A stretch of DNA of 47,381 bases, taken from Muribaculaceae bacterium (GTDB taxonomy: Bacteria; Bacteroidota; Bacteroidia; Bacteroidales; Muribaculaceae). The stretch spans positions 1 through 47,381 of the forward strand of contig JAEEJI010000068.1 in NCBI GenBank assembly GCA_016281825.1, read 5' to 3'. Positions within the stretch are counted from its first letter, which is position 1. Each line of letters starts with the position of its first letter. Shown one piece after another: positions 32,973 through 41,472 of this stretch. A model generated the notes under the pieces. The model was not told the DNA's origin and did not search any database. It saw only the letters and a list, made by a program, of their open reading frames with translations. Both the position numbers and the translations under genes were made by a program.

Positions 32973-34748
32973 TCATTCTTTCTGCAGCATGATGTTTATG
33001 ATGGCGTTGAGGTCGGCAATGTCGGTGACATAGTCGCGCACAAGGTCTTCATACCAAACAGGGTAATCGTCAGAATGAAGCATGCGGTTGATGATGTGAT
33101 TTATATCTACGATGTCAATCATTCCGTCGCGGTTCACGTCTCCCCGAACATAGGGCGAGAATCGCCCCTTATCCAAGTAGTCCAGACGTATGTCGAGCCA
33201 ATTGCGAATGTATGCTAGTTCAGCGTCAAAGTCCAGCTCATTGCCCGACAAGTCACTATCGTTGGTCCATCTCTCTATCTCGCGCGCAACGGCACCGCAT
33301 CGTTTGAGCCAGTTAATACGATTCTTGAATCGATTGTAGATGCTGTCGGCACTAAGCAAATCGTTGCGCAGCAGTCGGTAACGCTCTACGGCCTTGATGC
33401 AGAAGCTGTCGGGGTTATGCTCATAAAGACGTAACAACAAGTCGTTAAATCCCGCCAAAGATCTCGTTGGGCCCACAAATGCGTCATTGTGTGGCGGCGC
33501 GTTTATCCAATTCTGACCTACAGTACAGTCTAGGTCCCAAGCGGCCAAAGTAAGTTTCTTGTCAACGTTTTCGTCGTATACAGCCCAATAGATGTTCTTT
33601 GCACCATTATCCACGGCTAGAACGGCGTTTATCAATATCCAGTAGTCCATGACTACAGGAAGGTCGAAGTACTCATCAACATGATTGACAAAGTAAGCGT
33701 GCGAACTGTCGGCCACGAATCTAATTGCGTTGGAAAGCGTTGAATAGTCAGTGGGCATCACCTCGTCAGGATCAGGGTATTTCACCTCAATACCCCCCCA
33801 TGTGTCACTATTGTTGTTATACTCGTACCACTTGTTCATGCGCGTGATGCCGTCTGTGGTCTTTGCTTTCCAAAGCATACCATGGAAGGTATTCATACCA
33901 GCAGAGTCGGTTTTGGTCTTAACCAACTTGAGCTGCTTGCGGTCCATCGCTTCGGTCAGGGCATAAATGCCGTTGTAACGGTCGTTGAGATAGAGTTCGA
34001 CAAAATCTCCTCTCACGCCCAGCAAAGCCTTCGGTTCCTTATCGGCATAATAAGGCTTTGGGCACATGTCTAACCACAATTCAGTTATCACGCGGTTGCG
34101 GATTCGCAACATGTCAATCTGGCCAGCGTCAAGGATCCAGCTGTTATCGTTGCGCAACCCAAAGAACTTGCGGTCCATCTTCTGCGAGTCAGTGTCTAGG
34201 AACTTGATGTGGTAGTTTCGTTTATGGCGCTCTGGCAGGTTGGTTGTAGCACCACGATGCTTCACCTTGGCGAACATGCTTGTGGCAGTCGCAGAATCGG
34301 GCAGTGACACATCGACGTGGGTCACTCGGTAGTCATCATTGAATTCGCCCTGCAGGTGCAGGATGGGTAGGTAAGTGAAGCAAATCTTGTGGTGCAGGGT
34401 GTCGCCCGAAAGGGTGTCAACGGCGGCGAGAAAATAGGATCTGTCGCCAGCGACCTCAGTGAATGTGACGAGTGAATCGGAGTCCAAAGCGATGCCATCT
34501 ATGGTGATGTCACTCCAATGCAGCGTGGAGTCTACAGCCAAGCGAACCGTCAGGTCTTCGCCAAATTGTTGTGGCGGGACGCAGCATAGCCAAGTATTGG
34601 TGCCACAATCAAAGTATGCCGTACGCCCTCCCAAGGTGAGCGGTTTACTCCAGGCGGAACACACCAGGCTAACGGTGATTGCTATGAGTAACGAACGAAA
34701 CAAATTCTCTAATAAAGAAACAAGAATTATTGAATTCCAAGGACGCAC
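32973..34748 (-). CDS. Secreted CotH-kinase family protein with C-terminal dockerin repeats (CotH1)
   Basis: CotH proteins have an atypical protein-kinase fold; the Bacillus founder phosphorylates spore-coat proteins. CotH-type motifs are HRG (164-166), YHIKFLD (179-185), MDRKQLKL (269-276), the run NIYWAVYD (about 385-392) and WDLDCTVGQ (404-412), which should carry metal-binding aspartates. A dockerin pair ends the protein (about 536-591); the first repeat, GDVNRDGMIDIVDIN, is intact and the second is degenerate. The N-terminal 160 residues are a separate beta-rich module. No ATG is available: the frame opens with GTG at 34748, or a TTG at 34703 that gives MFRSLLIAITVSLVCSAWS, a better signal peptide. 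It is last in a run of three paralogues, 13 bp after CotH2. Confidence 0.87.
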   Translation of the reverse strand: MRPWNSIILVSLLENLFRSLLIAITVSLVCSAWSKPLTLGGRTAYFDCGTNTWLCCVPPQQFGEDLTVRLAVDSTLHWSDITIDGIALDSDSLVTFTEVAGDRSYFLAAVDTLSGDTLHHKICFTYLPILHLQGEFNDDYRVTHVDVSLPDSATATSMFAKVKHRGATTNLPERHKRNYHIKFLDTDSQKMDRKFFGLRNDNSWILDAGQIDMLRIRNRVITELWLDMCPKPYYADKEPKALLGVRGDFVELYLNDRYNGIYALTEAMDRKQLKLVKTKTDSAGMNTFHGMLWKAKTTDGITRMNKWYEYNNNSDTWGGIEVKYPDPDEVMPTDYSTLSNAIRFVADSSHAYFVNHVDEYFDLPVVMDYWILINAVLAVDNGAKNIYWAVYDENVDKKLTLAAWDLDCTVGQNWINAPPHNDAFVGPTRSLAGFNDLLLRLYEHNPDSFCIKAVERYRLLRNDLLSADSIYNRFKNRINWLKRCGAVAREIERWTNDSDLSGNELDFDAELAYIRNWLDIRLDYLDKGRFSPYVRGDVNRDGMIDIVDINHIINRMLHSDDYPVWYEDLVRDYVTDIADLNAIINIMLQKE

Positions 34749-34761
34749 AACACCTTGACAC

Positions 34762-36486
34762 CTAATCTTTTCCGAGCATTATGTTAATGATGGCATTGAT
34801 ATCAGCGATGTCGAGCACATCGTCATTGTTCATGTCCTCATACCATACCGGTGTCATGGCTGCTAAAATTTCGTTAACAACCACATTGATATCTCCTACG
34901 TCAACCACTCCGTCCCGATTTGCGTCGCCTTTGATGTAGGGTCTGAAACGTGCGTTGTCAAGATAGGTCATGTGCAGGTCAATCCAGTTGTCTATATACT
35001 CGAGTTCGGCTGGAAAGTTCAGCGGTTGTCTTGACAAGTCGGTTGATTTAGTCCAGCGCACTGTCTCACGAGCGAGTGCGCCTGCGCGATCCAGCGGTTC
35101 TAAGCGGGTATGGAACCGTTGCTTAAGACTATCCTCATTTAACAAGGTCTGGCGCAGCAGTTGGTAACGCTCGACAGCTTTGACCGAAAAACTGTCGGGG
35201 CTAAGTTCATGCAGGCGTAGTAATAGTTTGTTGAAACTTCCTAACGGGCGCGTAGGACTCACGACAGCCTCATTGTGCAGCGGATAGTTAATCCAGTTTT
35301 GCCCGAAAGTACAATCCAAATCCCATGCAGCAAGAGTGACCTTTTTGTCTTCTTGATCATCGTAGACCGCCCAGTAAATGTTTTTGACACCACTATCCAC
35401 TCCATGGATGGCATTGATAAAGATCCAGTAATCCATGATGACAGGTATGTCAAAATACTCACCAACTTGAGCACGGAAAGTGTTGTTGTCGCTTGTGTTA
35501 ACAAATCGTGTAGCATTATACATGGTTTTCCAGTTGGTAGGCATAACGTCATCGGGGTCAGGATATTTCACTTCCAGTCCACCCCAAAAGGCTTGGTTGT
35601 TGCTATAGCCATAGGAACTGGTCATGCGCGTGATGCCGTCGGTGTTCTTTGCTTTCCAGAGCATACCGTGGAAGGTATTCACTCCGGCAGAGTCAGTTTC
35701 TAATTTGGCAAGCTTCAATTGCTTGCGGTCCAGCGCCTCGGTCAAAGCATAGATGCCGTTATACTGACCATTGAGGAAAAGTTCGATGAAATCGCCACGG
35801 ACACCCAGAAGTGCCTTTGGCTCCTGGTCACCATAATAGGGTTTACGGGACATATCTAGCCATAACTCAGTGCTCACGCGATTGCGGATTCGCAACATGT
35901 CAATCTGGCCAGCATCAAGTATCCAACTATTATCGTTGCGCAACCCAAAGAACTTGCGGTCCATCTTTTGCGAGTCTGCGTCCAGAAACTTGATGTGGTA
36001 GTTGCGTTTGAGGCGTTCAGGACTATTGGTGCTACCGCCTCGGTGTTTAAGCTTACTTAGCATCGGTGTCGGACCTTGGTTCTGAGGCAAGTTTGCGATT
36101 ATCTCGGAAATTTGATAGTCATTGTTGAACGTGCCGGTGAACTCAAAGATTGGCAGGAAGGTGAAGCAGATATTGCCCGAGATGGTTATACTATCGCCGA
36201 TATGTGCAACCAAGGCGTATTTCTTGTCACCAGCGATTTGAATAAAGGTGTAGCTGGAGCCGTTGGCGACGGTGTCGCCATCAATGGTGATATTGATCCA
36301 TGGCTCGCTGGTGTTGAATGTAGCTGTGAAGTCGGTGCCGAAGGTGCTTTCGGGCACACTGCACAACCAATCACCCGTACGACTGTCATGAACGGCGCGT
36401 CGGCTATTCAGCGTAATCTGCGCTGACCCGGATAGTGTCATCATCACACAAGCGATAATGACTATTATGAAACGTTCTATAACCAT
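34762..36486 (-). CDS. Secreted CotH-kinase family protein with C-terminal dockerin repeats (CotH2)
   Basis: The 574-aa protein has a signal peptide (about 1-23) beginning with ATG. The kinase-fold core contains HRG (148-150), YHIKFLD (163-169), DRKQLKL (253-259) and WDLDCTFGQ (388-396). Two dockerin repeats close the protein (GDANRDGVVDVGDIN and DMNNDDVLDIADIN, about 518-574). Its core is about 80% identical to CotH1, while the first 140 residues differ strongly. It is likely co-transcribed with CotH3 upstream (36 bp) and CotH1 downstream (13 bp). Substrate unknown. Confidence 0.9.
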   Translation of the reverse strand: MVIERFIIVIIACVMMTLSGSAQITLNSRRAVHDSRTGDWLCSVPESTFGTDFTATFNTSEPWINITIDGDTVANGSSYTFIQIAGDKKYALVAHIGDSITISGNICFTFLPIFEFTGTFNNDYQISEIIANLPQNQGPTPMLSKLKHRGGSTNSPERLKRNYHIKFLDADSQKMDRKFFGLRNDNSWILDAGQIDMLRIRNRVSTELWLDMSRKPYYGDQEPKALLGVRGDFIELFLNGQYNGIYALTEALDRKQLKLAKLETDSAGVNTFHGMLWKAKNTDGITRMTSSYGYSNNQAFWGGLEVKYPDPDDVMPTNWKTMYNATRFVNTSDNNTFRAQVGEYFDIPVIMDYWIFINAIHGVDSGVKNIYWAVYDDQEDKKVTLAAWDLDCTFGQNWINYPLHNEAVVSPTRPLGSFNKLLLRLHELSPDSFSVKAVERYQLLRQTLLNEDSLKQRFHTRLEPLDRAGALARETVRWTKSTDLSRQPLNFPAELEYIDNWIDLHMTYLDNARFRPYIKGDANRDGVVDVGDINVVVNEILAAMTPVWYEDMNNDDVLDIADINAIINIMLGKD

Positions 36487-36522
36487 ATTGCTATAACATG
36501 AATTATATGGTGAATATTGTAA

Positions 36523-38205
36523 TTAGTTTTTAATCATTTTCTTTCCTTTTCGCACGTAGAAACCTGGCGGCAGGGGGCGGTCATCGGGCATGCGCTGACC
36601 CAATACGTTGTAAGTCCCGCTGGGCTCTGTAGTAATGTCTTCTTGTATGAAATCAATGGCGGCTGGGGCAAAGGTGTTCACATCGAGGTAATGCAGGCGG
36701 CGTTGTAGCCAATCGGCGATGTACGCCTTCTCGGCCTCCCAGTCTAGCGAGTGTCCGCCCAAGTCGCTATCACCATCCCATCGTGCGCTCTCGCGCGCCG
36801 CAGCCCCTGCATGAATCAGGCAATCGATGTGGTCTAGATAGCGTTTCGTGATAGAGTCGGTGTGCAGCACCCCCTTGCGCAACGATTGATAACGCGACAC
36901 CATCTCCTCGTGAAAGCCGTCGATGAGTATGTTCAGACGTCCAAACAAGTTGTTGCCAACGCTGAACTTACGCTCAGGACCTACGCGACTTTCGGGGCGA
37001 AACGGTGTGTTGGTCCAGTCTTGCCCTACCGTACAGTCTAAATCCCATACGGCCAATGTTATCATCTGGTTCATCTGTTTGTCATAGACTGCCCAGTAGA
37101 TGTTCTTGTTAGAGTTGTCGATAGCGAGCAACGTCTGGAGCAAGATATAGTAGTCGCGCATTACGGGCAGGTCGTAGTAATTCTTTGCTACGCGTCGCCA
37201 CTTGCTATCGTAGCATGTGACCGCCAATTTTACCGCGTCGTAGAGCACGCTATAGTCGGTAGGCGACACCTCTTCAAGCTCAGGGTATTTGGTCTCAAAG
37301 CCCAACCAAAATGTGTCGGTGTTATCATAATCACCGTAGCCAGTGAACGTGGTGCCCTTGGTGTAATCAATTGTCTTCCACAGTTGACCATGGATAATGT
37401 TCGTGCCAGTACTGTCGGTCTCGTATTTTGCCAACTTGAGCTGTTTCCGATCCATAGCCTCCATCAATGTGTAGATGCCCTCATACTGGCCATTGATAAA
37501 CAATTCGATGAATTCACTACGGCAGCCAGAACGAGCCTTGGGCTCGAGGTCGGCATAATAGGGCTTTGCAGCCATGTCAAGCCATAGCTCGTGAGCCACA
37601 TGGTTGCGGATGCGGCTGAGGTCGGTCTGGCCTGCATCCAAGAGCCAACTGTTGTCTTTGCGCATCCCTAACAGCTTTTTGTCCAACTTCTTGCCGTGTT
37701 CGTCCTCTAGCTTTATGTGGAAGTTGTGTTTGTGTCGGCCAGCCATCAAGGTGGTCTGCCCCCTTAACTTGAATCGCCCTTGAAGTGAAATCGGTGATAC
37801 ACTGTCGGGATGGTGCAGCCTAAGTGTGGCATGCTGGTAAGTCTCACTGATTGTGGAATTTACCTCAAGCAATGGTAGGCATGAGAACAACAGGTTGCCT
37901 GTAACGATAGAATCACCGACTCTGGCGGTGAGATGATGAGGTATGATGCCATCGAGAGAAGGGAACCATACGGATTGCCCGTCGGCTACTGGCACACCAT
38001 CAATCTCGACCTGGTCCCATGCGTCCTCGGGAATCATAGATACGATCGCCTCATAGTCGGTGCCGAATACCGAGTCAGGAACGGTACAAAGCCATTGCCC
38101 GGCAAGTTCATCGCGGATGATGTACTTGCCGTTGAGCCGCAACTGTGCCTGTCCCTGCAGACAGCACAATGCCATGAACAATATGTGCAACCATGTCCGA
38201 GACAA
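36523..38205 (-). CDS. Secreted CotH-kinase family protein with a Por/T9SS-like C-terminal tail (CotH3)
   Basis: The kinase-like core has LRG (148-150), FHIKLED (162-168), MDRKQLKL (251-258) and WDLDCTVGQ (387-395). Unlike its two paralogues it lacks dockerin repeats and ends in YNVLGQRMPDDRPLPPGF followed by a Lys-rich tail, like the C-terminal sorting/attachment domains common in this phylum. The start must be TTG at 38205: it gives a good signal peptide (SRTWLHILFMALCCLQGQA), and the only ATG, ten codons later, would remove the basic n-region. It begins 12 bp after the SPFH gene stop, so coupling with SPFH/NfeD is likely. It is the most divergent of the three. Confidence 0.87.
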   Translation of the reverse strand: MSRTWLHILFMALCCLQGQAQLRLNGKYIIRDELAGQWLCTVPDSVFGTDYEAIVSMIPEDAWDQVEIDGVPVADGQSVWFPSLDGIIPHHLTARVGDSIVTGNLLFSCLPLLEVNSTISETYQHATLRLHHPDSVSPISLQGRFKLRGQTTLMAGRHKHNFHIKLEDEHGKKLDKKLLGMRKDNSWLLDAGQTDLSRIRNHVAHELWLDMAAKPYYADLEPKARSGCRSEFIELFINGQYEGIYTLMEAMDRKQLKLAKYETDSTGTNIIHGQLWKTIDYTKGTTFTGYGDYDNTDTFWLGFETKYPELEEVSPTDYSVLYDAVKLAVTCYDSKWRRVAKNYYDLPVMRDYYILLQTLLAIDNSNKNIYWAVYDKQMNQMITLAVWDLDCTVGQDWTNTPFRPESRVGPERKFSVGNNLFGRLNILIDGFHEEMVSRYQSLRKGVLHTDSITKRYLDHIDCLIHAGAAARESARWDGDSDLGGHSLDWEAEKAYIADWLQRRLHYLDVNTFAPAAIDFIQEDITTEPSGTYNVLGQRMPDDRPLPPGFYVRKGKKMIKN

Positions 38206-38217
38206 ATCTGCAATAGT

Positions 38218-39171
38218 TTATTCGCCTTTGAACAAATCTTTGATACCACCGATTGATCCCATGAGGTTGGTTGCCTCATAGGGCAGGTAGACCGTCTTGG
38301 TCTTGTCGCCACTGGCAACATCTTCGAGCATACCGATGTACTTTTGTGCCAGCAAATAGTGCGCTGGATTTGCGCTCTTGCCAACGGCCTCGCTCACCTT
38401 GTCGATGGCAACAGCCTCAGCCTCGGCACGGCGTATGCGAGCTTGCGCCTCACCTTCGGCACGCAGAATCTCGGTCTGCTTATCGGCCTCGGCTTGGTTG
38501 ATACGCGCTGTCTTCTGACCCTCGCTCTGCAAGATGGCTGCAGCCTTCTGACCCTCGCTGGTGAGAATGGTAGCGCGCTTGTTGCGCTCGGCCTGCATCT
38601 GCTTCTCCATCGCTTGTAGTACGCTTTGTGGCGGGGTAATGTCCTGCAACTCAACGCGGTTCACTTTGATGCCCCACTTGTTGGTGGCATCGTCAAGCAC
38701 CGCGCGCAACTTACTGTTGATGGTGTCGCGAGAAGTGAGCGTCTCGTCCAACTCAAGCTCGCCAATGATATTACGCAAGGTGGTTTGCGTCAACTTCTCA
38801 ATGGCGTTGGGCAAATTGTTGATTTCGTACACTGCCTTGAATGGGTCAACGATTTGGAAGTAGAGCAGTGCATTGATTTGCATCAAGATGTTATCCTTGG
38901 TGATAACATTCTGCTTGTCAAAGTCGTAAACCTGTTCGCGCAGGTCGATGGCGCTGGTGTATACATATCGCCCACCCGTGAGGGTGACGATGGGTTTGGC
39001 TCGGTCAATAAACGGGATGATGATGTTAATGCCGGGTTTGAGCGTGGCATAGTACTTGCCCAGACGCTCAATGATCTTGGTCTCGCTTTGCGGAATGATG
39101 ACGAGGCTCATCTTGACGAGCACGAGAGCCAACACGACAATCACTGCCAGGAAAATAGGAAAAGGAGTCAT
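38218..39171 (-). CDS. SPFH/Band 7 membrane scaffold protein (stomatin/QmcA-like)
   Basis: One N-terminal membrane helix (about 5-25) is followed by the SPFH domain, starting IIPQSETKIIERLGKYYATL and including VDLREQ-type strands, then a long Ala/Glu/Arg-rich coiled coil (about 190-275) with repeated SEGQKAA / AEGEAQARIRRAEAEA units. SPFH proteins form large oligomers that organise membrane domains and often bind proteases. With NfeD upstream it forms the classical slipin-NfeD pair. The cotH3 gene follows after 12 bp, an unusual association. Confidence 0.94.
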   Translation of the reverse strand: MTPFPIFLAVIVVLALVLVKMSLVIIPQSETKIIERLGKYYATLKPGINIIIPFIDRAKPIVTLTGGRYVYTSAIDLREQVYDFDKQNVITKDNILMQINALLYFQIVDPFKAVYEINNLPNAIEKLTQTTLRNIIGELELDETLTSRDTINSKLRAVLDDATNKWGIKVNRVELQDITPPQSVLQAMEKQMQAERNKRATILTSEGQKAAAILQSEGQKTARINQAEADKQTEILRAEGEAQARIRRAEAEAVAIDKVSEAVGKSANPAHYLLAQKYIGMLEDVASGDKTKTVYLPYEATNLMGSIGGIKDLFKGE

Positions 39172-39180
39172 CTTAGTTAA

Positions 39181-39201
39181 ATTGAGAATTTAGAATTGAG
39201 A
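39181..39201. repeat. 7-bp tandem array, core ATTNAGA, three units (nfeD-SPFH gap)
   Basis: Units start at 39181, 39188 and 39195. It precedes the SPFH start on the minus strand. The rest of the 97-bp gap holds an 8-bp hairpin (39242-39249 with 39262-39269) without a T run. Confidence 0.65.
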
Positions 39202-39268
39202 ATGGCAACGATTAAACTGCAGTTAAGAAAGGCCGAGGCATATGTCTCAATCATGGATTCATGAGACA

Positions 39269-39727
39269 TTATTCACTTGGTTTTGGTTCGACGGTGAGAA
39301 TGATGCTATCGCGGCTCACGACACGCACGACAGTGCCTTTCGAAATAGCGCTGCCGTCGGCCGAGACCGCTTTCCAGTCGTCACCGTCGATGGCGACGCG
39401 GCCATGGCCATCCGAGTCAATGGTTTCGCTCACACGAACCTCGCGTCCCAGCAATGCGTCGGCATTGCTTGCACGTTCGGGGTCATTACGATGGAAGTAC
39501 TTTAGCGCGACAGGGCGAACAAACAGCACGCTAAGTACCGATGCCACTGCAAACAGGATAATTTGTGCCGTCAGAGAGGCACCACACAATGCGGCCAGCA
39601 AAGACACAGCGGCTCCAATCGAGAAACATAGGATGAAAAAGTCACCCGAGAACAACTCCAGTATAAGGCACACCACAGCGATGATAGCCCACACTTGCCA
39701 TAGGTTTTGAGAGAAATATTCAATCAT
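39269..39727 (-). CDS. NfeD-like membrane protein
   Basis: The 152-aa protein has three or four membrane helices (about 10-80, VWAIIAVVCLILELFSGDFF onward) and a C-terminal OB-fold domain (about 100-150, LLGREVRVSETIDSDGHGR and VVSRDSIILTVEP). This short NfeD type pairs with SPFH proteins and may link them to the membrane. A near-consensus promoter lies 27 bp upstream, so nfeD should lead the nfeD-SPFH-cotH unit. Confidence 0.92.
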   Translation of the reverse strand: MIEYFSQNLWQVWAIIAVVCLILELFSGDFFILCFSIGAAVSLLAALCGASLTAQIILFAVASVLSVLFVRPVALKYFHRNDPERASNADALLGREVRVSETIDSDGHGRVAIDGDDWKAVSADGSAISKGTVVRVVSRDSIILTVEPKPSE

Positions 39728-39753
39728 ATGTTAAAACTTTTGATTTGAACTTG

Positions 39754-39784
39754 TAAAAGTAGACAAAAAACTGAAATCATCAAA
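39754..39784 (-). promoter_or_regulatory. Promoter of the nfeD-SPFH-cotH unit
   Basis: On minus, TTTG (39784-39781), a 19-bp spacer and TACTTTTA (39761-39754) differ from consensus only at the last base. It gives a leader of about 20 nt. No comparable promoter was found inside the following genes down to the flippase, which supports one long transcript. Confidence 0.65.
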
Positions 39785-39798
39785 ATTTTGATGGAATT

Positions 39799-40659
39799 TT
39801 AACATTTTGACTTTAGTAATTCACCACGCGCGATGATACAGCACTCGCCGCCAACATAGATGTCTCCATCCTCGTGAATGACGGTAGTCACAATTGAACG
39901 GCGACCCATTGCCTCGCCTTGCACAAAGCGGCAGGTAGCTCCCAAGGTGATAAAGCCTCGGCGGAATAGGTAATGAGTCAGTGCGGCATTGGCGGTGCCT
40001 GTTGCCGACTCTTCGGGGATACCGTATAACGGACCGAAGTTGCGTACGTGTGCTGTGAAATTGTCGGCACCTAACGCAAAAGCGTGTACACCGGTTACAC
40101 CCAGTTCCTGGCTTAACGTGGCCAGTGCATTCATGTCGGGAGAAAGTGCGTTGAGCTTGTCAATAGTGGCTACTGGCATGATGATGTCGGGAAGACCAGT
40201 CGAAACAATCTCAATAGGCCAGTCGGTGGTGGGCAGGATATCATCACCAAACATGGCATGTTCTAGCCGCTGGGTGTCAACGCGGCGGTCGGCGATTGAG
40301 GGGGTGGCCATCTGCATCATCACATGCTGGCTTGGACGAACTTCCAGGTCGCCTGCCAGTGTGTGATTGATACAAACTGCACCATCGGGGACGATGCCTT
40401 CGTGATACAAAGTGCCAAAGGCTGCGATGGTTGCATGGCCGCACAAATTAACCTCGGCGCGAGGTGTAAAGTAGCGTACGGTAAACTCGGTGGGACCATC
40501 TTGACGAACGAAAGCCGTCTCACTGTAGCGCAGTTCAGCCGCCACTTGCACCATCAGTTCGTTTGCAGGGAAACGTCCGTCGCTTCCTAGTAGCACCACA
40601 CCTGCAGGGTTGCCGCCGAATGGTGTGGCCGAAAATGCATCAACAAGGTAGTATTTCAT
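39799..40659 (-). CDS. PhzF-family epimerase/isomerase-like protein
   Basis: The 286-aa protein has the two-lobed diaminopimelate-epimerase-like fold. Family signatures are FGGNPAGVVLL, RYSETAFVRQ (with the catalytic-type Glu), LCGHATIAAFG and ESATGTANAALTHYL. The natural reaction of most family members, including Bacteroidota ones, is unknown; no phenazine genes are nearby. It lies 6 bp after the glucosaminidase gene and is probably co-transcribed with it. Confidence 0.92.
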   Translation of the reverse strand: MKYYLVDAFSATPFGGNPAGVVLLGSDGRFPANELMVQVAAELRYSETAFVRQDGPTEFTVRYFTPRAEVNLCGHATIAAFGTLYHEGIVPDGAVCINHTLAGDLEVRPSQHVMMQMATPSIADRRVDTQRLEHAMFGDDILPTTDWPIEIVSTGLPDIIMPVATIDKLNALSPDMNALATLSQELGVTGVHAFALGADNFTAHVRNFGPLYGIPEESATGTANAALTHYLFRRGFITLGATCRFVQGEAMGRRSIVTTVIHEDGDIYVGGECCIIARGELLKSKC

Positions 40660-40665
40660 CGTTTT

Positions 40666-41451
40666 TTAGTCATTGTCGGTGCTAGCGTTGGCGATGGTTA
40701 CGTGGCGAGAGACCGTAGGACGATTGTGCGCCACTTGATGGTCAACCTCGGCGCGAGAGGGTTGTTGCTCGGTTTTCGAGCGGCTGAACGCACTCGCCAC
40801 CCGCTCGGCATGGTCACGTTTGGCAGGTGGTGGCACATCGGCCTTGGTTTGTTCTTTACGTTTGGGCGGCAGTGGCACCGCGACATTGGAATGCATCAAG
40901 TTTGCTGATACAGATTCTTCGGCCAGGGCGTAAAGCTCATACTGCTCGATGATGTTGACCAGTTTCTGCGGGTATGCAGGGTCCTCGGCATAGCCACACT
41001 CGCGCAGACCCTGAGCCCATCCCTGGTAGTCGGTCACCTCAAGCTCATATAGCGGGCTATAACGCTTGCCTCGCAAGAACTTGGCATGGTCTAAAAACGA
41101 ATCTTCGGCACAGCCATAGTTGCGATAACAGTTATGTTGTAGCGTGTCATCATACTCAACGACTGGTCCTTTCCAGCTATAGCACTTGATGCCGAAGTGG
41201 TTATTGCCGCGCCGTGCCAAGTAGCTCTGCCCAGCGTTGCTCTCAAGCAGTCCCTGCGCCAACGTGATACACGCTGGCACACCATAGTCGTGCTGATGCT
41301 CAAGCGCAATGGCCTTGTAGCGGTCGATATACTCAAGATATCGCGCATTCAGGGACTGACTGTGGGCAAAAACAGCCGTAAAAATCGACAAAATCAGGCA
41401 AAAAAACGCTTTTTGTTTGCTGTTTGAGAAATATTGACTATTTTTGCGCAT
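40666..41451 (-). CDS. Exported glucosaminidase-domain protein (FlgJ/Auto-like peptidoglycan hydrolase)
   Basis: Starting at ATG 41451 (MRKNSQYFSNSK), a signal peptide (about 1-32) leads into a glucosaminidase domain at about 35-165. The catalytic Glu is expected in AQGLLESNAGQS; RGNNHFGIKCYSWKGP and YRNYGCAEDSFLDHAKFL are conserved. Such enzymes cut the glycan between GlcNAc and MurNAc. A Lys/Pro/Ala-rich tail without a LysM domain follows. A longer frame back to 41505 would overlap the divergent cdd start and was rejected. Only 21 bp separate its start from that of cdd. Confidence 0.9.
   Translation of the reverse strand: MRKNSQYFSNSKQKAFFCLILSIFTAVFAHSQSLNARYLEYIDRYKAIALEHQHDYGVPACITLAQGLLESNAGQSYLARRGNNHFGIKCYSWKGPVVEYDDTLQHNCYRNYGCAEDSFLDHAKFLRGKRYSPLYELEVTDYQGWAQGLRECGYAEDPAYPQKLVNIIEQYELYALAEESVSANLMHSNVAVPLPPKRKEQTKADVPPPAKRDHAERVASAFSRSKTEQQPSRAEVDHQVAHNRPTVSRHVTIANASTDND
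41416..41446 (+). promoter_or_regulatory. cdd: Promoter of cdd, inside the glucosaminidase coding region
   Basis: On plus, TTTG (41416-41419), a 19-bp spacer and TATTTTTG (41439-41446) form an exact consensus. The start of transcription would be near 41453, about 20 nt before the cdd ATG. The whole promoter is within the first 12 codons of the divergent glucosaminidase gene. Confidence 0.75.
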
Positions 41452-41472
41452 AGTTTTAAAACCATAGAAGTC

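Noticed and set aside
39242-39269. Hairpin after nfeD as a terminator
   Set aside because: The 8-bp stem overlaps the stop codon and is not followed by a T run, and the SPFH gene is expected to share the transcript.
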